Positions 9,180 to 16,386 of a stretch of 25,136 nucleotides of DNA are shown piece after piece. The DNA lies in the NCBI GenBank assembly GCA_016712525.1, contig JADJQX010000002.1:1-25136 (forward strand). The letters run 5' to 3'. The translations under genes were made by a program, and so were the position numbers. A model generated the notes under the pieces. The model made no database searches and was not told the DNA's origin. It saw only the letters and a list, made by a program, of their open reading frames with translations. The DNA is from Myxococcales bacterium. GTDB taxonomy: Bacteria > Myxococcota_A > Polyangia > Polyangiales > Polyangiaceae. Each line of letters begins with the position of its first letter. Within the stretch, counting starts at the first letter, position 1.

Positions 9180-9212
9180 CGGGCGACCCTCGCGAGGTGC
9201 GTGGGTCGCCCG
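9180..9212 (-). terminator. intrinsic terminator of the trefoil-like gene
   Basis: CGGGCGACCC (9180-9189) and GGGTCGCCCG (9203-9212) form a perfect 10-bp stem with a 13-base loop. Read on the minus strand it starts 22 bases after the stop codon of the gene at 9234-9818 and is followed by TCGATTTTC, a short U-run. It lies in the 303-base gap between convergent genes, which otherwise shows no gene. Confidence 0.75.
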
Positions 9213-9233
9213 GAGTTGCGAGAGACGCCCTTT

Positions 9234-9818
9234 TCAGAGGCTCGGGGCGCCGCGCTTCGCGAGCTCACGCTCGGCGCGCGAGCAGTCCTTCGACCATTTG
9301 AGCCAAGCGCCGTTCTTTCGGTAGCAGTAGACGAGGCTGTCCTTCTCGACCGTGCTCACGATCGCGATGACGGCGCCGGCCTTGACCGGCTGGCCGTCCT
9401 GGCCGCCCTTGATCCTCCACTCGTAGACCGGGGAGCTCGACCAGTCGAGGTTGATGCCGAGATCACGTCGGCTGTAGCGGATGTAGTTTCCGTCGTTTCC
9501 TCGTCGCACGCGAATGGCGACCGGCTCGCCGTATTTCACCGGGCCCGAGCCGGCCTGCCGCTTGATAGTGACGTAGTCGCCGTGCTTCGTGTCCCAGCCG
9601 AGGTTGATTCCGCCGAGGGTGCCCTGGCGCTTGTACGTGAGGGAGCTGCCGGACACGACGCTCTGCAGGTCGAACGCGTCGTCCGAGACGAGGTCTCCCG
9701 AGGAGCCCGTGACCACCTTGTAGTCGGGCTGGACCGGAGCCTCCGCCTGCGCGCCCGCCGTCACGCTGAGTCCCACCACCGTCATGCACGCCAACACACC
9801 GACGAACGATCGTTTCAT
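9234..9818 (-). CDS. secreted protein with three-fold internal repeat (beta-trefoil-like)
   Basis: A 194-residue protein. The start at 9818 (MKRSFVGVLAC) is preferred over ATG at 9824 because GAGGGAG then sits six bases upstream, whereas it would touch the other ATG. The signal peptide ends at AGAQA. There is no lipobox at the cleavage site, so the product is probably secreted or periplasmic. Three similar stretches follow: SLTYKRQGTLGGINLGWDT, then NYIRYSRRDLGINLDWSSS, then VYCYRKNGAWLKWSKDC. Each is preceded by a strand such as GDYVTIKR, GEPVAIRVRRG or GAVIAIVST. The three-fold pattern suggests a beta-trefoil, but the family is not identified; it lacks the QxW motif of ricin lectins. Two Cys near the C-terminus could form a disulfide. 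It is divergent from the CxxCH gene at 10048. Confidence 0.75.
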   Translation of the reverse strand: MKRSFVGVLACMTVVGLSVTAGAQAEAPVQPDYKVVTGSSGDLVSDDAFDLQSVVSGSSLTYKRQGTLGGINLGWDTKHGDYVTIKRQAGSGPVKYGEPVAIRVRRGNDGNYIRYSRRDLGINLDWSSSPVYEWRIKGGQDGQPVKAGAVIAIVSTVEKDSLVYCYRKNGAWLKWSKDCSRAERELAKRGAPSL

Positions 9819-9936
9819 AGTCATCTCCCTCGAAGTGCGGTGTCGCCGAACGCCACACCGTACCTCCCCCCAGTGCAGCGCGCGTGCCACGATGCCGAGC
9901 GCCATGAGCGGCGAAAACCTGGGAAAAACGAGGGTA

Positions 9937-9963
9937 GGGCGCGCTCCGCCCGAGGGCGCGCCC
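9937..9963. repeat. inverted repeat in the divergent intergenic region
   Basis: GGGCGCGC (9937-9944) and GCGCGCCC (9956-9963) are perfect 8-bp arms around an 11-base loop, in the 229-base gap between the divergent genes at 9818 (-) and 10048 (+). Promoters for both genes must be here, but I cannot place -10/-35 boxes. The hairpin could be regulatory or chance in this very GC-rich stretch. Confidence 0.35.
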
Positions 9964-10047
9964 AGGGCGGGCCCGCGAGCTCGGGCGGTCCCGTGCGACG
10001 CTCGCCACCACGTAGCCCGATCGCGCCGCTCCGCGTACGTTCGGGTC

Positions 10048-11580
10048 ATGCCGAAGCTCGCGCGTCTCGCGCACCTGTCGCTGCTCGCCGTGCTCGCGTC
10101 GAGCGGCGTCTACGCATGTGCGGGGCCACGCCTCCGCGAGAGATGCCCGCGCCGATCGAGCCGAGCGCCCGTGTGGCCGTAGCCTACGACTCCGGGCCAG
10201 ACAGCGCGGCCCCGGACAGCGCGGCCCCGGACGCCGCCCACGAGCGCCCCCCGCCGCGCGGCCGCGACGCGATCGTGACCGCCCTCTCCGAGAGCCCGAA
10301 CGTCGTCACGCTCGACGGTGTGCCGGCCCTCTTTCCGCCCGCGCTGAGGCGCAACTTCGTGCTGAAGCACGGCATCTCGCGGCGCGGCGAGCGTGGCCAC
10401 CTCGTCGAGACGCGCGTGAGCCAGAGCGCCGATCCGGACGCGCCGCGCGTCATCGCGTGGGACGAGGGGCGCGGCCTCGTCGTGAGCTACAACGGCGGCG
10501 GGCCGAAGCAGACGAACGGACAGCGCCTCGACATGCACGAATTCGACCTCGAGAGCGGTCGCTTCGAGCTGTCGTCGATCGACTTCCCGATCGCCCCGGG
10601 CGCGCCGAAGCTCGAGTCGAGAGGATGCGACACCTGCCACGGCCCACGCGCGCGGCCGATCTTCTCCATGTACCCGGATTGGCCGGGCTTCTACGGGTCG
10701 GACAACGACGAGCTCTCGCGCAAGGACGTCCCGGTGCAGGCCGCGGAGCTCGCCGACTACCAGAGGCTCCGCGCGCGCATCCCGAGCCTCCCGCGGTACG
10801 CGCCGCTCTTCTCCGATGCCGACGTGCGTGCCCGCTTCGATCGGCCGCTCTGGGACACGTTCCCCTACCGACCCGACACACGCGAGGACATCCACGCCGT
10901 CTCGCGCGCGTTCGCGTTCCGCCCCGGCCTGCGGCTCGGCCTCGTGCTCGCGCGCATGCAGGCGCGCGTTGATCGCCCACGTCGTCCATCACCCGAGGTA
11001 CACGAAGCTGGGCCCCGCGTTCCTCGCGACGCTGCTCGAGTGCAGCCTCACGCCGCGAGCGACGGCGCGGGTCTCGAGCGACGCGCGGGAGGCGCTCCAG
11101 GAAGCGCCCAAGCTCGTCGGGAAGAAGCTCCACGAGCGTCAGGCGTGGCGGCTCTTCGACCTCGAGATCCGCGACGTGGATCTTCGTTACGGGTACGGGC
11201 ACGAAGGCAACGCCTCCGACGACGCGAGCTCGAACCCGATGGCGATTGGCTACATCGGCACGTATTGGAATGCCTACTTCGACGGGAGCGCCACGCTGGA
11301 CGAGCTCGTCGCGAGCGGCCTCCTCGCCGACCTTTCGCGGACGCACCCGACGCTCGCGGGCATCGTCACCCCGAGCGGCCTTCGCAAGAAGTACGCGCAC
11401 CTCACGGAGCGCTTCGTGTTGGACGCCCCCTTCTTCGACGCGATGGACCGACTCGGAACCTGGATCCCCATCCCGTACCCGAGCGCGCTCGACAAGGTCC
11501 ACCACCGCGAAGGGTTCGGGAAGGCGTACCGCGACCAACACGAGAAGCTCTGCGGAGCGCTCGACGCGCTCCTCGAATGA
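10048..11580 (+). CDS. lipoprotein with a single CxxCH haem-binding-type motif, two frameshifts
   Basis: The ATG at 10048 gives MPKLARLAHLSLLAVLAS then lipobox GVYAC. The frame breaks at GGGG 10122-10125; one more G continues it into ATPPREMPAPIEPSA. A second break near 10965-10972 moves LVLARMQAR to LIAHVVHHPRYTKLGPA. The reconstructed product is about 510 residues. A PDSAAPDSAAPDAA linker follows the lipobox. Near residue 194 is GCDTCHGPRARPIF followed by YPDWPGFYGS, which looks like a covalent c-type haem attachment site (CxxCH). The C-terminal half is helical and polar (KLVGKKLHERQAWRLFDL, IGYIGTYWNAYFDG, DAPFFDAMDRLGTWIPIPYP). I recall similar unassigned proteins in this group but no named family. 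If haem is bound, an envelope redox role is possible; the distal ligand cannot be placed. Confidence 0.7.
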
Positions 11581-11626
11581 CCGCCGTGCCCGCTCCGAGG
11601 CCCCGAAACGGACCCCTCCGGGGGCC

Positions 11627-11650
11627 CACTGTTACGGCGCCGGAACAGTG
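11627..11650. repeat. near-perfect 24-bp palindrome, same core as 4081-4106
   Basis: Starts CACTGTTACGGC and ends GCCGGAACAGTG, with one mismatched pair (A at 11634 against G at 11643). The central 20 bp differ at one position from the core of the palindrome at 4081-4106, while the outermost pairs differ but stay symmetric. It lies 47 bases after the CxxCH gene stop, in the 300-base gap before the convergent tsaD. No T-run follows on either strand. Confidence 0.8.
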
Positions 11651-11674
11651 ACGTGATCCGAACGATTTCCGATG

Positions 11675-11690
11675 GTTACTCGATAGTAAC
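11675..11690. repeat. short inverted repeat beside the palindrome
   Basis: GTTACT (11675-11680) and AGTAAC (11685-11690) flank CGAT. This AT-richer hairpin sits 24 bases past the palindrome, much as the hairpin at 4157-4180 follows the palindrome at 4081-4106. On its own it is weak. Confidence 0.4.
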
Positions 11691-11860
11691 TCTGTGGTGA
11701 GTGGGGCGGTCGCCAGGGCCCGTCGCGAGCCGCGTCCGGGCACGCGAGCGCCCCCCGAAGACGACGTCGTGGCGCCCCTCGTGCACGGCGCCCCGATCCC
11801 TTCTCCGCAAGCACCTTGGTGGCGGTCTTGCCCGCCTCCGTGGGGACTCGCGACGAGCGT
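11676..11860 (-). CDS. possible small protein downstream of tsaD, frame uncertain
   Basis: On the minus strand the gap after tsaD has two short protein-like pieces in different frames: EAGKTATKVLAEKG near 11800-11840 and GAVHEGRHDVVFGGRSRART near 11735-11795. The second runs on to VTIE and a TAA at 11676-11678. One indel near 11790-11800 would join them into a basic protein of about 60 residues. No start codon or ribosome site can be chosen. It may be a real small gene, a degraded remnant, or chance. Confidence 0.2.
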
Positions 11861-11880
11861 GCGGTTCGGAGGCGCCTCGC

Positions 11881-12933
11881 TCAGCGCACCCCGCGGCCCT
11901 TGCGTGTCTCCCGCGGCAACGCCGTGACGCTCGTGGCGGCGAGGTCGGGGCCGTGCACGACCCCGGCGGCGTGTGCGAGGGCTCCGGCGTAGGCGATCAT
12001 GGCGGCGTTGTCGGTGGCGCTCGCGAGGTCCGGCAGGTGCGCGACCATGCCACGCGCCTCGCAGGCCTCGGTCACACGCGCGCGGAGCTCTCGGTTCGCC
12101 GCGACACCGCCGCCAATGACGACGTCGCGCACGCCTTCGCGCACGGCGGCCGCGATCACCTTGTCGGTGAGCACCTTCGTCGCCGTGGCTTGGAACGACG
12201 CGCACACCGTGGCGAGCGCGTCTCCCGTGGGGACGCCGTGCTTCGCCACGTGCTGGACCACCTGGGTCTTCAGGCCCGAGAAGCTCATGTCGAGCGTCTT
12301 CGTGCTGGCCATCGGCGCGAGGAACATTTCAGGGTCCGCCGTGGCCGTGCGCGCGAGCCGATCGACCACGGGCCCGCCCGGGTACCCGAGGCCGAGGAGC
12401 TTCGCGACCTTGTCGAAGGCCTCGCCGGCCGCGTCGTCGCGGGTGGCGCCGAGCTCGCGAATTTGCTCGGGCAGCGGGCCGTCCACTCGGTAAATCGCCG
12501 TGTGCCCGCCCGAGACGAGCAGCGCGACGAACGGTCTCTCGGGGGGCCTCGCGGGGGCGTCGCCACGACGGAGCTCGTTCGCGAAGAGGTGCCCGACGAG
12601 GTGGTCCACGCCGACGAGCGGGATGCCCTTCGCCCACGCGAGGCCCTTCGCCACTTGCACACCCACGACGAGCGCGCCGACGAGCCCGGGGCGGCACGTG
12701 ACCGCGACGAGGCCCACGTCGTCGAGCGTCTTCTCGGCCTTCGAGAGGGCGAGCGTCACCACGTGCGGCAGGTTCGTCAGGTGATCCCGCGAGGCGAGCT
12801 CGGGGATGACCCCGCCGTACGGGGCGTGGAGGGCGACCTGGCTCTCGACCACGTCGGAGAGCACGCGGCCCTCGTGGTCGACGAGCGCGGCGGCCGTCTC
12901 GTCGCACGAGGTCTCGATGCCGAGCACGATCAT
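11881..12933 (-). CDS. tsaD: tRNA N6-adenosine threonylcarbamoyltransferase TsaD
   Basis: A 350-residue protein of the Kae1/TsaD/Qri7 family. It transfers the threonylcarbamoyl group from TC-AMP to A37 of ANN-decoding tRNAs, forming t6A in the cytoplasm with TsaB and TsaE. ATG at 12933 begins MIVLGIETSCDETA, with GGGAGAAGG six bases upstream; the longer reading from 12969 adds a basic leader with no support. The metal-binding pair is HLVGH (His111, His115). Other family motifs are HAPYGGVIPELASR, VSGGHT, MSFSGLKT, GGGVAANRELR and ATDNAAMIAYAG. One oddity: the usual GPGL loop reads CRPGL near residue 80, with Arg for the conserved Gly. The gene lies 46 bases after the metalloprotease gene on the same strand. 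No frameshift is seen. Confidence 0.95.
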   Translation of the reverse strand: MIVLGIETSCDETAAALVDHEGRVLSDVVESQVALHAPYGGVIPELASRDHLTNLPHVVTLALSKAEKTLDDVGLVAVTCRPGLVGALVVGVQVAKGLAWAKGIPLVGVDHLVGHLFANELRRGDAPARPPERPFVALLVSGGHTAIYRVDGPLPEQIRELGATRDDAAGEAFDKVAKLLGLGYPGGPVVDRLARTATADPEMFLAPMASTKTLDMSFSGLKTQVVQHVAKHGVPTGDALATVCASFQATATKVLTDKVIAAAVREGVRDVVIGGGVAANRELRARVTEACEARGMVAHLPDLASATDNAAMIAYAGALAHAAGVVHGPDLAATSVTALPRETRKGRGVR

Positions 12934-12979
12934 CGCGCACCTTCTCCCACGAGGCAGGGCGCGCGACAAGTACCCGAGA

Positions 12980-13884
12980 TCACGGGCACTTCGGTGTCCA
13001 CACGTCGGGCCCGAAGACCTCGGCCACGAGCGCGTGCAGCGCAGGATCGTAGGCGAGGAGCTCGGCGCGCGTGTTCACGTCGTTGTGGATTCCGTTCGGC
13101 GGGCTCGCCTGGAGGTTCGTGTCGAAGTACGACTGCACGCCCTCGGCGAAGTACTCCTCGACGTTCGAGCCCGCGTAGGTGTCCTTCCATTTTTCCGGCG
13201 GCGATCGCGCTCCTGTAGGCCGTGTCGAGGCGGCCTTGGAACGTCGTGTCGGCGAAGGTGACGCCGAGGTTCACGATGCCGTGCGAGAGCTCGTGCACGA
13301 GGATGTTCTCGCCGACGTACGGGTCCCTTCGTGTCGCAGAGGAGGTTCTCTTCGGCGCACGACGTGGCGGGGCGCGCGACGGTTCCGCCGAGGCCGCGGG
13401 CGCGCACGTTCCAGTCGGTGCCGGGGAAGGCTTGGTAGAGATCGGCGTGCTCGGGGACGTCGGTCGTCACCTCGCTGCGGGCCATCACGGCGAGGCGTGC
13501 CTTCTTCGACGTCATCGCGGCGCGCACGTCCGAGCGGAACGAGAGCATCTTGGAGGCGATGCGGCAGGCTTGGCGGAGGGCGCCGTCGCTCACCTTGTCG
13601 GAGGCGACGACGGGAAGGCCGGTCGCGTCGAGGTGCTTCTTGTAGAAGGGGGAGAGGCCGAGCGCGGCGGGCGGGGGCGCGATGGGCGCGTCGCATCCCG
13701 TGGCGATGGGCGCGTCGGGTGCGGAGGCGTCGACGCCCGGGGCTGCATCGGCCGTCGGGGGGCTTGCGGCGTCGGCCACGGGGACGTCGGCGTCCGGCGT
13801 GGGCTGCGTGGCCGGCGTCGTCACCAGGGTGCACTCGACGAGGGTGGCGAGCGGCACGACGGCCAGGAGATTCGCGAGGCGCAT
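12980..13884 (-). CDS. zinc-metalloprotease-like lipoprotein (HExxH), two frameshifts
   Basis: The ATG at 13884 gives MRLANLLAVVPLATLVEC, a signal peptide with lipobox LVEC, followed by a D/A/P-rich linker. The frame reaches CAEENLLCDTK, then changes near 13325-13335 into DPYVGENI and VHELSHGIVNLGVTFADT, and again at the T-run 13191-13195 (one base too long) into KDTYAGSNVEEYFAEGVQSY. It ends with LVAEVFGPDVWTPKCP and TGA at 12980-12982. Reconstructed length is about 300 residues. HELSH is an HExxH zinc site, and the Glu of EEYFAEG about 40 residues on is the likely third ligand (gluzincin-like layout). Related secreted proteins of unknown substrate occur in fungi and bacteria. The product is probably a surface-anchored protease. 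It lies just upstream of tsaD with a 46-base gap. Confidence 0.75.
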
Positions 13885-13920
13885 CTTCGGAGCATACACC
13901 TCGGGTTTTCGCGTCGCGCC

Positions 13921-14221
13921 TCAGTCCTCGCAGCGGGGGTCGCGTCGGGAGAGCACGACCTCTTCCTCGACCGCACCGTCGGGGGGGACGATCTTGGGCC
14001 GCACGGCGCGAATGCCGGGCCGCGTCGGTGTGTCGCTCGGTCGACCCTGCCAGTGTCGCGGGGGTGGAGTCGGGGGCGCTGTCTTCGGGGGCCACGAGCA
14101 TGCGCGCCGTGATGACGTCGGCATGCCACGGCAAAGGGCCGCGAATCCCGGAAGGTGGACGATGCCCGTGGACCTCTCGTGAGGCTTCGAGGCCGCGCGG
14201 CGTGAGGTGCCGGCGCAGCAT
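13921..14221 (-). CDS. possible small hypothetical protein, frameshifted
   Basis: Minus-strand reading from ATG 14221 gives MLRRHLTPRGLEASREVHGH, then PLPWHADVITARMLVAPEDS. A frame change near 14020-14030 leads to GIRAVRPKIVPPDGAVEEEV and VLSRRDPRCED, ending in TGA at 13921. The composition looks coding in both pieces, and the total would be about 100 residues. No signal peptide, no domain, no clear ribosome site. The alternative is that this 500-base stretch between the vWA and metalloprotease genes is non-coding. Confidence 0.3.
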
Positions 14222-14270
14222 GTTCGGTTGCCGGTAGCTCACGTGGCCGACGGGCCGACCGAGGCCCGAA

Positions 14271-14312
14271 CCGACCCGTGAGGACCGACCGCCGACCCGT
14301 GAGGACCGACCG
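14271..14312. repeat. two exact 21-bp tandem copies
   Basis: The 21-base unit at 14271-14291 (starting CCGACCCGTGAGGACCGACC) is repeated without change at 14292-14312. It merges into copy 1 of the dispersed repeat, read on the minus strand, so the GTCGGTCGG arm is present twice here. Confidence 0.8.
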
Positions 14313-14335
14313 ACGTTCGCGCCAAACACATGAAA
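14301..14335 (-). repeat. dispersed repeat, copy 1 (core TTGGCGCGAACGTCGGTCGG)
   Basis: Read on the minus strand this is TTTCATGTG followed by the 20-base core. It starts about 65 bases downstream of the vWA gene's stop, in the same orientation as that gene. The nearest relative is copy 4 (24409-24444), which shares TTTCA-GTGTTTGGCG and the GTCGGTCGG arm. Confidence 0.75.
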
Positions 14336-14400
14336 TGAATCAATTTACGCGCCAAGGCATGCCCGAACGGCATCCGCGTCAAATTCCGCCCGCCGTGCCG

Positions 14401-16326
14401 CTACTCGCAGCCGGTCGAGGCGAACACGGGCACCGGCTGGGCCTGCGAGCCGACCGAGAGCGCGAGGAGCGAGCGGTCCTTGAGGGTGCCGACGAAGGCG
14501 TCGCACGCCGTCGGGCAGAACCGGATGCGCCCTCCCTCGACCGTGTACCCGTTCTTGTCGGAGCAGTCTTGGGAGGCCTTCACCCGAATGGTCTCCCGGC
14601 GGACGGGGTCGTAGTACGAGACGACCGACTTGCCGTCGACCACCTTGCCGCCGGGCACACCGTAGAGGCACGAGCTGAGGTCGCGCGTGATCTGGCTGAG
14701 GGCGTCGCTGCCGCGCGCTTGGTCTTTGCGGGCGTCGTAGAGCTTGAAGGTGTCGGCGGCCTCGCGCGAGGCCTGCTCGAGCTCGGGCTCGACGGTGCCG
14801 TCGGTGCCGAGGAGCAGCGCGTACGTGGGGACCTTCCCTTTGCGCACCACGTCGATGAGCGGGGTGCCCGCCGTGCACTTGGTCGTCGCGAAGTCCTTGT
14901 TGCCGATGAGGAGCACGCCCTTGCGGCTGAAGCCGGAGAACTCGGCCTCGTTCAGCTTGGCGTAGGCCGAGTCGAGCGAGCCGTCGGCGCGGAGGGGCGT
15001 GGTGATGGGCTCGAGCGCGCGTGTGCCGGAGACGAAGTCGGCGATGGTGGTGGCCACGGCCTTCTGCGCCTTGAGCGCGGGCTGCATCGGGACGTCGAGG
15101 AGCTTGAAGGTGCGCGTGCCGCAGTCGATGTCTTGCGGGATGACCTTGAGCCCGAGCTGCATCGCCTCGAACACCGGGTCGGCGAGCGAGAGGCCGAGGG
15201 TGCGCGTGACCGTCGTGTCTTTGTAGAAGTCCGACATGCGCACCGAGCCGTCGAGGAGGACGACGAGCGCGCTCGGGGTGGGCTTCACCTCGAAGGTCTG
15301 GCAGGTGCCCGCGAGCGGCGTGATCGTGCCGGCGGGGTTGCCCGTCATGGCCTTGAAGACGTCGCCGTCGCAGAGGGGCTGGCGCTGCGTCTTCGACTGG
15401 CACACGCCCGAGCTCTTGAGGCCGCTGATGCGGTGCGCGGAGACCTTGCCGTCGGGATCCTGGCCCCTGACCATGTCGCACAGGCCCGGCGCCAGCTGGA
15501 ATTGCTGCGGCTTGGACGCGTCGGGGATGAAGTAGCCCCTCGTCCGGATCTTGGTCGAGGACCTCGGCCACCTCGCCGCCGTCGAAGAAGGCGCGCACGT
15601 TGAGGCCGTCGCCGTCCTTCGGGATGGTGATGCCGGGGTAGCTCGGGGCGCCGGGAGAGCCCGGGTGCGCGTAGATGCACTTGTCGGCGTCGAGCAAGAT
15701 GGGCGTCTGCCCGGTGAGGTTCACGCACGTCTCGACGTTGAAGCACGTGGTGGCGGCGCCGTTCACCATGCGCTCGTCGAACTCGGCGAGCTTGGACGAG
15801 TCGGTGTCGACCGGGGCGCACCGGCCGGCCTTGCACGTCTCCTCGGACTTGCAGTTCGTCTTGTCGAAGCACGAAAACGAGAGCGGCATCGGCAAAAAGA
15901 GGATCTTCTCGGGCGTGTACGTCTGCCGCGACGAACGCAAGATGCGGCCTTTCGCGGCCTCGGTCCCGAGCTGGATGGGCGTGTTCACGCAGTCGGCGAA
16001 CTGGTCGACCGTCGTCGCGTCTTGGCGCTCCTCGGAGTAGCCGGCGACCGTGATCGTGAGGGGGAGGCCGCGGTTCGAGTCGTCGATGGGGAGCGTGCCG
16101 AGCGTGCGGGGAGCTGCACCTTGCCGTCGAAGACGCGGTACGAGTCGCACTTCACCTGCGTGCCGCCCACGAGCACGTCGACGCGGATGGTCTTCAGGTC
16201 CTTCGGGACGCGCACCTGGGTCGAGATGCCCGCGACGAGCTCGGTCTGCTTCTTCCCCTCGCAGCCGCTCCAGACGAGCGCGGAGGTGCCGAGGGCGGCG
16301 AGCGTGGCGATGGTGCGGAGCTTCAT
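14401..16326 (-). CDS. vWA-like lipoprotein with Cys-rich module, two frameshifts
   Basis: ATG at 16326 with AAGGAG eight bases upstream gives MKLRTIATLAALG and lipobox WSGC. The frame breaks at the G-run 16108-16111 (one base short), joining GKVQLP to RTLGTLPIDDSNRGLPLTIT, and again near 15543, joining EVLD to KIRTRGYFIPDAS. The product is about 641 residues, ending at TAG 14401-14403. Residues ~145-172 form a small Cys-rich module (CFDKTNCKSEETCKAGRC). From about residue 350, ALVVLLDGSVRMSDF resembles the first MIDAS motif of von Willebrand A domains (DxSxS), followed by GVLLIGNKDF and YALLLGTDGT strands. It is probably surface-anchored and may bind a protein ligand through a metal. The gene is 60 bases downstream of the PEGA gene, same strand. 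Confidence 0.75.
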
Positions 16327-16386
16327 GCGGCAGTCTCCTTGGGGCAAACCCCTAGTTTAACGAAGAAAAGTGCGGGGCGCCCGCGG

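Noticed and set aside
14278..15603. A 441-codon plus-strand open frame
   Set aside because: Antisense to the vWA-like lipoprotein, with the repetitive Glu/Arg/Val/Gly composition typical of shadows.
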